DNA from: Planctomycetota bacterium
GTDB lineage: Bacteria > Planctomycetota > SZUA-567 > H5-PLA8
Direction of reading: 5' to 3'
DNA: 64,000 nt
Assembly: GCA_015075375.1 (NCBI GenBank)
Contig: JABTUM010000001.1
Coordinates: 925,201 to 989,200, forward strand
The first letter of the stretch is position 1. Each line of letters begins with the position of its first letter. A program made the position numbers and the translations under genes. This document shows, piece after piece, positions 50,864 to 60,700 of this stretch. A model generated the notes under the pieces. The model worked only from the letters and a program-made list of their open reading frames with translations, made no database searches and was not told the DNA's origin.

Positions 50864-50895
50864 AAATGATAACTCATGGCATGCCGGACGAGAAG
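50864..50895. promoter_or_regulatory. Conserved bipartite motif in AraC 5 / PhyH 2 intergenic region
   Basis: AAATGATAAC (50864-50873) and GAGAAG (50890-50895) repeat the arrangement at 49163-49193 with one extra base between the blocks, seven bases upstream of the AraC 5 start. Conservation in two otherwise diverged intergenic regions supports function. Confidence 0.55.
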
Positions 50896-50960
50896 TCTTT
50901 TCTTGTGCTATGGGGGAAGATGAGTGGAACGCAGACGCACTCAACGGAAAAGGAGAATTT

Positions 50961-51734
50961 ATGCCCATCCTTACCTTGCCCCGCATCGGTCCGGCCGAAC
51001 GCGCGCTGTATCGCGAAGAGGGGTATTTCATTCTGGAAGGCGCGATCGGAGCGGAGGATCTGGCGTTGTTGCGCGCCGAATGCGCGAAAGCCGTGGCTTC
51101 GCGCGACGCGGAGCTGGACCGCTTGGGCGTGGATACCGAGGGGCTGACGCACCGCGGGAAGCGCTACTTCGTGCGGCAGCCGTCGCTGGTTTCGCCAGAG
51201 CTGTTGCGCTTCTTTCTGGGCGAGACGATGGCCGCGTGCGCGCGCGCCACGGTGGGCCCGGAGGCGTTCGCGTTCTACGAGCAGTACGTGGTCAAGTGCG
51301 GCGAACAGGGGATGCGCTTCGGGTGGCACCAGGACGGCGGATACGTGAAGAGTTTCAATCCGTGCCCGTACGTGACGTGCTGGTGCGCGCTGGACGACGT
51401 GAGCGAGGCGAACGGGACGGCGTACATCCTGCCGTTCAGCCGCGCGGGGACGCGGGAATTGGTGGACCACGTGCGCGACCCGGAGAACAACGACATGGTG
51501 GGCTACCACGGGGACGATCCGGGGATTCCGGTGGTGGGCCCGGCGGGGACGATCGCGGTCTTTTCGAGCACGACGTTTCACCGCAGCGGCGCGAACACGA
51601 CTCCGAAGCCTCGCCGGGCGTACGTGGCGCAGTATTCGCCGCAGGTAATCCGCAAAGCGGACGGAACGGCGCTGCACCGCAGCGAGCCGATCCTGCGCGG
51701 AGGCGCGCGGGTGGCGGACCAGGTTCTGTCCTGA
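50961..51734 (+). CDS. Phytanoyl-CoA dioxygenase (PhyH) family protein 2
   Basis: The ATG at 50961 with AAAAGGAG upstream gives 257 residues. The iron triad is His123, Asp125 (GWHQDGGY) and His207 (TTFHRSG), at the same positions as in paralogue 1, and CWCALDDVSEANGTAYILPF is common to both. Substrate-region differences (VRQPSLVSPE against STFPSKEYAE) suggest related but different substrates. It is divergent from AraC 5. Confidence 0.9.
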   Translation: MPILTLPRIGPAERALYREEGYFILEGAIGAEDLALLRAECAKAVASRDAELDRLGVDTEGLTHRGKRYFVRQPSLVSPELLRFFLGETMAACARATVGPEAFAFYEQYVVKCGEQGMRFGWHQDGGYVKSFNPCPYVTCWCALDDVSEANGTAYILPFSRAGTRELVDHVRDPENNDMVGYHGDDPGIPVVGPAGTIAVFSSTTFHRSGANTTPKPRRAYVAQYSPQVIRKADGTALHRSEPILRGGARVADQVLS

Positions 51735-51983
51735 AGCGCTTATCAGGGCTCTACTCGCGGGGACCGGCTGGGAGCTTCGTCAGGCTCCCTTGCTGAAACT
51801 ACTGTAGAAACACAGCGCTCGGCTACCTCGCACTGCTTGTTCCGCGCGGCGCCTACGCCTTCTAAGCATATCGGGCCGGCGCCTGGCGAGGGTCGGTCCG
51901 AATTTCGAGGCTGCCCGGTGCGATCGCGTGCGCTACATTCGGCCAGGCGAGCGCGGGTGAGCCGCGCCGCCGGGAAGCGGCGC

Positions 51984-52691
51984 ATGGCGTGGACGGACGC
52001 GGAACTTCGCACCTACGAAGAAGGCTTGGCCGGATACTACCGGCTGCGCGCGGTGCACTACGACGCGCAGTTTCAGATCGGCGCGCATCCGATCCGCGAG
52101 TCCTGGGCGGAGCTGGCCGCCGCGATGCGCGAGGCGCTGGCCGGACGCGCGGTCATGGAACTGGCCTGCGGGACGGGTCACTTCACGGGTTTCGCGGCCG
52201 AGGCGGCGGCGCATGTGACGGCGACCGACCTTGCGGACGAGATGCTCCAGGTCGCGCGCGGCAAAATCTTTCCGCGCGGGAACGTGGCCTTTCGAACCGC
52301 CGATGCGTTCGTGTTGGAGGCGCTGCCCGGAAGTTTCGACGCGGCTTTGGCGGTTCAGTGGTTCTCGCACCTGCCGCGCGCGCGCTACGCGGCCTTTCTG
52401 GGCGGATTGAACCGGCGCTTGGGTACCGGCGCGCGCGTCTTTCTGGCGGACGGCGGACACGACGCCGCTCGAACGCCGGCCGACAGCCCCGGGCGCGCCC
52501 CGTACCTCAAGCCGGGCTGCGAGGACGTTTATACGCTGCGCACGGTTCCGGGCGCCGCGCGGCCCTTCGAGATCATCAAGAATCACTTTCGAACGGAAGA
52601 AGAACTGCGCGCGGTTTTTGCTCCGTACGGACGCGATCTGGAGGCACGGATCGGGCGGCACTTCTGGCACGTCAGTTATTTGACGGTGTGA
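51984..52691 (+). CDS. Class I SAM-dependent methyltransferase
   Basis: The ATG at 51984 gives 235 residues; the frame is open upstream but without a ribosome site. Motif I is VMELACGTGHFTGFAAE, motif II ends HVTATDLADEML, and the later strands FDAALAVQWFSHLPRARY and ARVFLADGGHD follow the methyltransferase 11/25 pattern. The 250-base gap before it holds a GGGAGC/GCTCCC hairpin after the dioxygenase gene, a weak terminator candidate. The substrate is unknown. Confidence 0.8.
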   Translation: MAWTDAELRTYEEGLAGYYRLRAVHYDAQFQIGAHPIRESWAELAAAMREALAGRAVMELACGTGHFTGFAAEAAAHVTATDLADEMLQVARGKIFPRGNVAFRTADAFVLEALPGSFDAALAVQWFSHLPRARYAAFLGGLNRRLGTGARVFLADGGHDAARTPADSPGRAPYLKPGCEDVYTLRTVPGAARPFEIIKNHFRTEEELRAVFAPYGRDLEARIGRHFWHVSYLTV

Positions 52692-52767
52692 ACCTACCGC
52701 TGCTCCACCGCGCTCTCTTCTGCTCGGCCCGTTCCATCCTGCGCGCATCGAGGCGCATGGCGCGCGT

Positions 52768-53646
52768 TCAGATTTTGCCTCCCGACCGGCGCTTTCGGTA
52801 AGCCAGCGGAGTGAGGCGGTGGGCGCGCCTGAAGGCGGCGTGGAAGGCCGACAGGTCCCGGTAGCCGCTGCGCCGGGCGACTTCCCGAACGCTCAAGGAG
52901 GAGCGGAGCAAGAGGCCGGCGGCGGTGCGCATGCGTTCGGCGGCCAGCAGTTCCACGAATGATGCGCCGCAGCATTCGCGGACGGCATGCCCGGTTCGGC
53001 TGGGGCTCAGGTGCAGGCGTTTGGCCAGATCGGCGAGCTTCACGGGCAGCTTGTGGCGCTCGGCGAGAAAACTCCGGATCTCGTACGCGCGCGACGCCTC
53101 CGCGCCGATCACCTGCGCGGGCCGCGCACCGGGCAGCGGAGCGTGCGTGCGGTCCAGTTCTTCGCGCCAGGCGCGCACCCGCGCGACGAGCATGCGCAGG
53201 AGTTCCAGCACTCTGTTGACTTCGGCCTGGTGGACGGGCCTGGGCCGCATGGCCGGCATCCACGGCTCGGGCGTGCGCGGTCCGGGCTGCCGCGGCACTC
53301 CTTCCAAGCGCGGCCCGGGCGCCCGCTGCCCGGCAAAAGCGATCCATTCGAGCTGCCCGTTCCGCATGCTCGGCACGGCCCAATCGACCAGCCCCGCGTG
53401 GCAGAGCTTGGCGAATCCTTCGGGCCGCCGCAGCAGGCACGCGCGCAAGAAGGTGGTTTCGCAGACCACGCAGGTATTCATGTGCCGCGCCTTGACGGCC
53501 GCGCAGTGGACGGATTCGTGGCCGATGCGTTCGGGCGCGACGTATCCGTACAACCGCCCCGAGTAATCGTGGAAGCAGACGGTCATCCGGGTGGCTTCTT
53601 CGAAGGCCCGGAAGATGCTTTCGGGCTCCTCGGCTGCGCCGTTCAT
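52768..53646 (-). CDS. AraC-family regulator with N-terminal PocR-like sensor
   Basis: From ATG at 53646 it has 292 residues. Residues about 5-120 form a PocR-like ligand domain with the characteristic cysteines (NTCVVCETTFLRACLL, FAKLCHAGLVDWAVP), known from regulators of propanediol and methanogenic-type metabolism to sense small hydrocarbons. The C-terminal AraC domain has LADLAKRLHLSPSRTGHAV and VREVARRSGYRDLSAFHAAF. It is divergent from the FAD oxidoreductase gene, with 133 bases between, the probable target. Confidence 0.85.
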   Translation of the reverse strand: MNGAAEEPESIFRAFEEATRMTVCFHDYSGRLYGYVAPERIGHESVHCAAVKARHMNTCVVCETTFLRACLLRRPEGFAKLCHAGLVDWAVPSMRNGQLEWIAFAGQRAPGPRLEGVPRQPGPRTPEPWMPAMRPRPVHQAEVNRVLELLRMLVARVRAWREELDRTHAPLPGARPAQVIGAEASRAYEIRSFLAERHKLPVKLADLAKRLHLSPSRTGHAVRECCGASFVELLAAERMRTAAGLLLRSSLSVREVARRSGYRDLSAFHAAFRRAHRLTPLAYRKRRSGGKI

Positions 53647-53779
53647 GCGCACAGAATAGCCGAAAACCCTACTTTTTCAACCGAGCGGCCCGAGCCTTCA
53701 AGCCGCCCATTCGCGTAAGATTCCGAAGATACGGCCCAGGTCCAGCGGATAATCCTACTTACGAAAGGCAGGCGCACCC

Positions 53780-55093
53780 ATGGAGCGGGACTTCGACGTA
53801 ACGGTGGTGGGGGGCGGTCCGGCGGGCATCGGGGCGGCGCTGGGCGCGGCGCGGCAGGGCGCGCGCGTGGCGCTGATCGAGCGGCATGCGGTGCTGGGCG
53901 GGATGGGCACGGCCGCGCTGGTCAACAACTTCTGCCCCGCGCACTGGGACGGCCGGCGTTTCATCATCGGCGGCGTGTTCCAGGAACTGCGCGGGCGGTT
54001 GATCGCCAAACGAGCGCTGCACCAGACAGGCGGGTTGGAGCCGTACGATCCGGCGGTCTTTGCGGCGCAGGCCCGGGAGCTGCTGGAGGATGCCGGGGCG
54101 GAGCTTTTCCTGGAAACGAAGTTCACGCGGGTATCGTTCGAACGCGGCCACGCGGCGCGGATCGATCTCGACTCTGGCGCGCTTTTGCGCTCGCGGACGG
54201 TGGTGGACGCTTCGGGCGACGCCTCGGTCGCGCATGCGGCGGGCGTGCCGTTCACGTTCGGGGACGGCGGCCACGGCGTCATGCCACTGACGTTCTGTTA
54301 TGCGGCGGGCCCCGTGGACCTCGAGCGTTTTCGCGCGGCCTATCCGCACATGATCCACTTCGACCGCGCCTGCGGCGAAGAACGCGTCTCGTTCCAGGGA
54401 TGGAGCGAGCAGGCGATGGAATGGATCCGCATCGCGCGGGCCGACGGAACGCTGTCGATCCAGCGCGACCACATCTCGTCGGTGGTCTCGGTTCCCGGCG
54501 ATCCGACGACGGTGACAGTGAACTACGGGCGCGTGTTCGTGAAAGATCCGACGGACCCGGACCAGCTCGCGGAGGCCGAGCGCGAAGGCCGGCGGCAGAT
54601 CGCCGAAGGCATCGCCTTCATGCGCCGATTCGTGCAGGGCTTCGAACGCTACGAACTGAAGGAAGTGGCACGGCAGATCGGCGTGCGCGAGACGCGCCAG
54701 ATCCAGGGCCTGTACCGGCTGACCGTCGAGGATGTGCTGGGCTGCCGGCAGTTCGAGGACGCGATCGCGCAGTGCAACTATCCGGTGGACGTGCATCATC
54801 CCCACGACGACGGCACGACGATGACGGCGCTTCCGAAAGGCGGGCACTACGACATCCCCTGGCGCTGCCTGGTGCCGTCGGCGGGTCCGGAAAACCTGCT
54901 CGTGGCGGGGCGTTGCATTTCGGCGACGCAGGAGGCGATGAGTTCGTTCCGCGTCTCGCCGTCGGTGATGGCGATCGGAGAAGCGGCGGGGACGGGCGCG
55001 GCGCTGGCGGCGGAAGGAAACGGTTCCGTCCGGTCGATCGAGGTGGGCAAGCTTCAAGACAGGCTGCGGCGCGCGGGAGCGATCCTGGAGTAA
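53780..55093 (+). CDS. FAD-dependent oxidoreductase (FAD_oxidored family)
   Basis: The 437-residue protein opens with FDVTVVGGGPAGIGAALGAA, the GxGxxG dinucleotide motif, followed by the acidic RVALIERHAVLGGMG. TVVDASGDASVAHAAG and the C-terminal RVSPSVMAIGEAAGTGAALA complete the FAD cradle. The family is common in planctomycete-like genomes, near sugar-acting genes, and its substrates are mostly undefined. It is controlled in all likelihood by the divergent PocR-AraC regulator. Confidence 0.88.
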   Translation: MERDFDVTVVGGGPAGIGAALGAARQGARVALIERHAVLGGMGTAALVNNFCPAHWDGRRFIIGGVFQELRGRLIAKRALHQTGGLEPYDPAVFAAQARELLEDAGAELFLETKFTRVSFERGHAARIDLDSGALLRSRTVVDASGDASVAHAAGVPFTFGDGGHGVMPLTFCYAAGPVDLERFRAAYPHMIHFDRACGEERVSFQGWSEQAMEWIRIARADGTLSIQRDHISSVVSVPGDPTTVTVNYGRVFVKDPTDPDQLAEAEREGRRQIAEGIAFMRRFVQGFERYELKEVARQIGVRETRQIQGLYRLTVEDVLGCRQFEDAIAQCNYPVDVHHPHDDGTTMTALPKGGHYDIPWRCLVPSAGPENLLVAGRCISATQEAMSSFRVSPSVMAIGEAAGTGAALAAEGNGSVRSIEVGKLQDRLRRAGAILE

Positions 55094-55113
55094 GCGGGGC
55101 GTCGAGGCGGCGG

Positions 55114-56256
55114 CTATTCGGCGGCGATGGTGCCGACCAGGTCCTTGATGGCGCGTTCGAGCGCTTCGCTGCTGACGGGTTTGACGAGGTAGCGCAGCTT
55201 GGGGTAAGTGGCGACGACGAATTCGTCCTTAAGCTGGTCGTAAGCCGAGCAGATGACGATGGGCAAATCCATGCCTTGGTCGACCATGCGCTGGAGGACT
55301 TCGAGGCCGTGGAGGCCGGGCATCTTCATGTCGAGTATGGCGAGCGTGAGTCCGCCCTGCTGAATGCGCTTCCAGGCTTCGTTGCCGTCGCTGGCTTCGA
55401 CGACGGTGTAGCCCAGCCGTTCGATGGTGAGGCGGAAGACGATGCGGATGCGCTTGTCGTCGTCGGCGAGGAGCACGCGGGGCTTGGAGTCGGCGGCTCC
55501 GCCGACTCCGCCGGCGGGCCGGCTGCCGAAGAAGACTTCGTCCTTGTCCGCGGTTCCGGCGACGCCCCCGGAGCGCACCTTCGGCGCGTCTACGGCGGTG
55601 TTGGCGGAATTGCTTTCGGACGGGCGCGGCATCGCGCCGGGCACCTGCGGGCGCGGCAACCCCTGAACGACGGTGTTGCTGACGCGCGTGCCCTGCTGCC
55701 CGAGGTTCGGCTTTGTCACGGCGGCGTGGCGGCTGCCCGAGCCGACGGGGCCGGCGGTCTGGTGGCGCGAGCCGGATCCGGGAACCGGAGGCGCGGCCGG
55801 CGCCGGAGGAATGGCCGGCGCGGGCGGCAAGGTGACTTGCCCGCTGACCGACACCGTCGGTCCCGGCGGAGGCGCAGCGGCGGCATGCACGCCGGAGACC
55901 GGCTGTCCGCCGCTGGGCCGCAAGCCCACGGGCTGTTCTTCAAAGCCCATCGAAAAGGGCGAACGCAAGCGGCGCGTGACGCGCACGCCGGTTTCGGCGG
56001 CGGCGGGTTGAGCCGCCGGTTCTTCGGCCAGTAAATCCTGCAAAAAGGTATTGATCTGGTTGGGGTGATAGCCCGTCGCCTTCAGATCGTTTTCGATCAG
56101 GTCGATGACGATCTTCTTTTCTTCTTCGTTGGCGACGATGGCATTCAATACGGCGCGCATCTGAAACATCGGCATACGCCGCGCTTCGTATTCGCTAACC
56201 AGCACGAGCGCTTTCGTCTCGCGGCTGAGTGATTTTAAAACATTATCCGTACTCAC
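55114..56256 (-). CDS. Response regulator with N-terminal domain and long disordered linker
   Basis: A GTG at 56256 with GGGAG seven bases upstream gives 380 residues. Residues 1-85 are an alpha/beta domain (TKALVLVSEYEARRMPMFQM, then YHPNQINTFLQDLLAEEPA) of unknown type. About 170 residues rich in Pro, Gly, Ala and Ser follow. The C-terminal receiver (about 260-380) is intact: VLLADDDK, acceptor Asp in LAILDMKMPG, VICSAYDQ and the Lys of LVKPVS. There is no DNA-binding domain, so output is probably through protein contact. Confidence 0.82.
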   Translation of the reverse strand: MSTDNVLKSLSRETKALVLVSEYEARRMPMFQMRAVLNAIVANEEEKKIVIDLIENDLKATGYHPNQINTFLQDLLAEEPAAQPAAAETGVRVTRRLRSPFSMGFEEQPVGLRPSGGQPVSGVHAAAAPPPGPTVSVSGQVTLPPAPAIPPAPAAPPVPGSGSRHQTAGPVGSGSRHAAVTKPNLGQQGTRVSNTVVQGLPRPQVPGAMPRPSESNSANTAVDAPKVRSGGVAGTADKDEVFFGSRPAGGVGGAADSKPRVLLADDDKRIRIVFRLTIERLGYTVVEASDGNEAWKRIQQGGLTLAILDMKMPGLHGLEVLQRMVDQGMDLPIVICSAYDQLKDEFVVATYPKLRYLVKPVSSEALERAIKDLVGTIAAE

Positions 56257-56594
56257 CCATAGACTCCCAAAGCCAGCCTGCACCTTGTCATACGCAACCA
56301 TTATACCAGTCGGCCACTCAAGTGAGTAGGCCATTGGCTGCGCATGTGGGGCCGGAAACCCGAATACGTATCGGCTACTTTTACCCGAAAGTCGAGTGCA
56401 TCCCGATACGCAAACCGCAAATCCGTATCGTTCGAGTCGCCAGGCTCTGTGGGCCTAGGCCCAAGAAAGCCCTCGGACTTAGCCTCCGGTTGCATCGATT
56501 GCACGAGTGAATCGATTTGAGAAGGCTTGCACCTTCAGGAGACGGTTTGAAATCGAACGCTTTGCATTCGAAATGTCGCAAAAAGTAACGGAAC
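56257..56594. promoter_or_regulatory. Noncoding region upstream of the response regulator
   Basis: These 338 bases contain three related 8-mers: CGTATCGG (56367-56374), CCGATACG (56403-56410) and CCGTATCG (56423-56430), two orientations of one half-site. It is the likely promoter region of the minus-strand response regulator. No gene is visible. Confidence 0.35.
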
Positions 56595-57608
56595 TCAGGG
56601 GGCTGCCACCGGTTCGGGGGGAGTTTTCGGAGCCGGGACCGCCTTGGCAAAGCGCTCTAATCGGCGCTGCCAGTACTCTTTATTGTAGGCGCCCATATCC
56701 GGCGGGCGCATGGCGATGGCTTTGTGGAGCGCTTCGAGGGCTTCGACGTGCCGGCCGGCGTAGGCGTAGGCTTCGGCTAGGGTATCCCAGTTGTTGTAGT
56801 TATCGGGGCCAATCTCGACACAGAGGCGCGCGGAGAGGACGGCTTTCTCGGGCGGGAGTTTGCGTTCGGCGGTCTTGATGGCGGAGCACCACGCGACGGC
56901 GTTGAAGAGATCGCCGAGCGCCTCGAGTTTGCCGAGGGTGCGGAAGTAGTCGCCGCCGCGCAGCGCGTCGTCGGGAAGCTTGTGCCAGTTGCGGAATTCG
57001 TCTTCGGTGAAGATGCGCCCGCGCAGGGTGGCTTCGAGGTTGAGCTTGGTTTCGCCGTCGTCGTAGCGCAGGAAAATATGCTGCGGCGCGTGGACGGGAT
57101 AGACGGGCAGCCCGGAGGCTTCGGCCAGGCAGAGGTAGACGAGCGAGAGGCCGAGGCAGACGCCCTGCTTGCGCTCCAGCACCGCGTGCGGGAAGTACTG
57201 GTCGGGGTGTTCTTCTTCGGGCTTCAAGTCCAGCGCGGTGCGCAACTGGAGCTTCTGGTAGAGCAGGCGGTTGGCGGCTTCGATGCGCGCGCGCGGCGTG
57301 GCGGCCGCGGCGAGATCTTCCTTCAAGGCCTTGGCGTGCCGTTCGAAGGCGCCGCGAATCCCGCGTTCGCGTTCGGCGTCCAGTTCGGGGTAAATCTCGC
57401 GCGCGACGGCCAAGCTGAGGTCGAGGTAGGTGTGCGCCTTGGGATCGGCGCGAAGCTGGCGCACGAGCGCGGCGAAGGGATCGTCGGCCAGGCTTGCGGC
57501 GGGGGCGGGCGTTTCCGGCGCGCCGGCGTACACGCGGCACGCCGCCAGCAGCACGGCTCCCCACAGGAGCGCGCGCGGCGATCTTCCCCATCGCGGCAGC
57601 CGGTGCAT
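56595..57608 (-). CDS. Secreted SirB1-like transglutaminase-fold protein with TPR end
   Basis: The 337-residue protein has a signal peptide (about 1-28, ending VYA). Residues about 60-215 fit the transglutaminase-like SirB1 domain: LERKQGVCLGLSLVYLCLAE carries the catalytic-position Cys, HAPQHIFLRYDD the His and a following acidic residue. The C-terminal third is TPR-like (NYNNWDTLAEAYAYAGRHVE, EALEALHKAIAMRP). The fold usually binds or cleaves peptides or acts as a scaffold. No partner gene adjoins it. Confidence 0.8.
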   Translation of the reverse strand: MHRLPRWGRSPRALLWGAVLLAACRVYAGAPETPAPAASLADDPFAALVRQLRADPKAHTYLDLSLAVAREIYPELDAERERGIRGAFERHAKALKEDLAAAATPRARIEAANRLLYQKLQLRTALDLKPEEEHPDQYFPHAVLERKQGVCLGLSLVYLCLAEASGLPVYPVHAPQHIFLRYDDGETKLNLEATLRGRIFTEDEFRNWHKLPDDALRGGDYFRTLGKLEALGDLFNAVAWCSAIKTAERKLPPEKAVLSARLCVEIGPDNYNNWDTLAEAYAYAGRHVEALEALHKAIAMRPPDMGAYNKEYWQRRLERFAKAVPAPKTPPEPVAAP

Positions 57609-57716
57609 GGCTTCGAGCGGCGCTCCCCGCGAGCCCCCCGCGGGCTCGATACCGATAGGACGATTATAGAACCGGGGATACTCGGTGGCTCTAGGGAAAT
57701 TCGCGGAAGTATCGGC

Positions 57717-60700
57717 CTACGCGCCGGAAGCAGGCGGCTTGAGGAAGGCCTCGACCTCGGTGGCCAGTTGGGCCGGATCGTGGGCTTTGCGGGCCTGGAC
57801 GGGCAGGGCGCGCAGGAAGGCCGCGCCGTAGCGCTTGGTGAGGACGCGCTTGTCGCCCAGGATCACGACGCCGCGGTCGCGGCGGGAACGGATCAGGCGC
57901 CCGAAGCCCTGGCGCAGCCGCAAGATCGCGTTGGGCACGCTGAAGTGCAGAAACGGGTCTTTGCCCTGGGCTTCGAGGAGTTCGCAGCGGCCTTCGACGA
58001 GCGGATCGGTGAAGACCGCGAAGGGAAGCTTGGCGATGACCAGGAGCGAGAGCGCTTCGCCCTGGACGTCCACGCCTTCCCAGAAGCTGCTGGTGCCGAG
58101 CAGGACGGTGCGCGGATCGTTCTTGAGTTTCGCGAGGAGCGCTTCGCGGCTGCCGTCTTCGCCCTGCGCGACGACTTCGAGCCCTTCGGGTCCGAGGGTG
58201 CGCTTGAGTTGTTCGGCGTTGCGCTTGAGCGATTCGTAGCTGGTGTACAGCGCCAGGGTGCGGCCGCCGGCGGCGAGGGCCAGGGGCGCGATCAGACCGG
58301 CCAGCCCTTCGTTGAAAGCGCGTTCGCGCCCGCCGCCGGGTTCGGGGAGGAAGGTCGGCACGTACAGGCGGCACTGGTTCTCGTAGTCGAAAGGACTGCC
58401 TTCGAGGAGTTCGTCGAGTTCGTCTTTGGCGCAGAGCGAGAGCCCGAGGCGGAGTTTGAGGAACTCGAAGGATTTGGGATGGGGCGGTGCAGCCATTTCG
58501 GATTTTTGATTTTGAATTTCGGATTGCGATTCGGCTTCCGAATGCGGTCTGGGGAGCCGGCGCAGCGGGGCAAAGCCGGATCCGTCGGCTTGCGTGTCGC
58601 GGACGGAGAGCGTGGCGCTGGAGAGCACTACGCTGCGCTTCTTGGCGTAAAGCTGTTCGTGAAGGAGCGCGGAGAGATCGAGCGGCGCGCCGACGACGCG
58701 CAGCGCGCGGCGGCCCAGGCGTTCCATCCAGTACACGTAATTCGGCTCGTCGGCTTTGATCACGAATTCCAGATCGGCGATCAATTCCTGGAGGAACAGG
58801 TTCTGCGCGGAGAGTTCCTTATGCAGTTCGCGTGCACGCGGCATTTTGTGCTGCTTCAGTTCCTTGAAATCCTCGTCCAGCCGTCCGAGCGCCTGGCGCA
58901 GGCGTCCGAGTCCGGCGATGGCGGCTTCCTTGGATTCGTCGAGCAGGTGGCGTTCGTCGGGGAGCAGCGCGGCGGAGGCGAAGCGTAGCACCGAACCGGG
59001 TTCGCGGCGGTTGGCGCGGCGCGGGGGGCGCTGGAAGGCCGGCGCGCGCGGAGTGTCTTCGGCGGCGCGCAGGGCGAACGGATCGTCTTCCTGCGGCGGC
59101 CAGGCTTCGCCGCGGCCGGGTTCGCGCGGGACGAACGGGACGGCCGGCCCGTCGTCGGCCTCGCGTTCCTGGCGGCGTTCGAACCACGCGCGGAGGCCGT
59201 CGAAGCAGAAGTCGGTGGCTTCGGCGGCGGGCGCGACGGCCTGGATCGCCTGGAGCGCGTGTTCGTGGATGCTGTCACGCAGCGGCGCGGGGAGTTCGCC
59301 GCGGCCTTGTTCGAGGTGGAAGAGGATCGAGGGGAGCAGGCCCTTGCCGGCGGCGCTGCCCTGCGGCGCGCGGAAGAGGCGGTTGAGTATCCGGTACGCG
59401 CGGCGCGGGGTCAGTTCGCAGGCCAGAAATTCGGTGGCCACGTCTTCGAGCGTGTGCGCTTCGTCGAAGACGATCTCGCGGTACGGCGGCAAGCTGCCGT
59501 GTTCGCGGTTGAGGTCCGAGAAGACGAGCGCGTGGTTGCAGACGACGAGGTCGGCGGTGCGCGCGAGGCCGCGGGCGCGGTAAACGAAGCAGCGATGATA
59601 GAACGGGCACTGCCGCCCCATGCAATCCTCGCCGACCGTGTGCAGGCGGTCCCAGAGTTCGGGATGCTGTTCGGGGCTGAAGGCGGCCAGTTCGGCGACG
59701 TCGCCTTCTTCGCTGCTCACCGCCCAGTTCATCACCGGAAGCATGGCTTCGCGCTCTTCGTCGGTCAGTTCGTGCGCGGATTCCTGGAGCGTGTACATGA
59801 ATTTGCGTGCGCAGAGGTAGTTGGGGCGGCCCTTGAGCAGCGCGGCTTCGAACTCCTCGCCCAGCGCTTCGCGCAGCAGCGGGATGTCCTTATGGAATAG
59901 CTGCGCCTGCAGATTCTTCGTGTGCGTGCTGACGACGAGCGGGCGTCCTGCCTGGCGCGCGAAGAGCACGGCCGGCGCGAGGTAAGCCAGCGACTTGCCG
60001 ACGCCGGTGCCGGCTTCGGCTATGAGGTGGCGTCCGGCGCCGAAAGCCGCGGCGACGCGTTCGGCCATACGGCGCTGCTCGGGGCGTTCTTCGTGGTTGG
60101 CCATGCGCTGGGCGAGCTTCCCGCCCGGCCCGAAGAAGGCGTCCAGCGCTTCTATCGGCACCGCGGGCGGCTCGCCCGCGTCATCGGCATCGGGCGCGGG
60201 CTCGTCGAACGGAATCTGGAGGCGTTCGACGATCTCGCTTTGATCTTTGAAGAGACCGGCGAGCGAGAGTTTGCCGCTCTTGCTGGCCGCGCCGAAGCCG
60301 GCTTCGACGGCGGCGGACTCGGCGGCCTTGAGCAGCGGCTTGAGCGGGTGGCGCGTACGCGAGAGGAGCCAGTTCATTTCGGCGAGGACGGGGAGCGGCA
60401 CGCGGACGAGTTCGGCTTCGAGTTGGGCCCAGAGCGCGGCGAGCGCCTGCGGTGTGAGGGGCTCGGAGGCGCCGGCCGCAACCAGATCGTCGAAGCGGCG
60501 GCAGGCGGTGGGCCGGACGATGCGGCCGAGTTCGTCGGCGCCCAGGAGCGGCGGTCCGAAGCCGCGAGGGAAGCCGGCTTCGCGCGCGGCGCGGGTGAAG
60601 ATATCGCGCGCCGGCGCGCCTTCGGGGACCAACCAGGCTTCCGCGGCGTCAGAGAATTCGACGAGGTCCTGCAGCACTTCGCCGAGTTCGGGGGCTTCGT

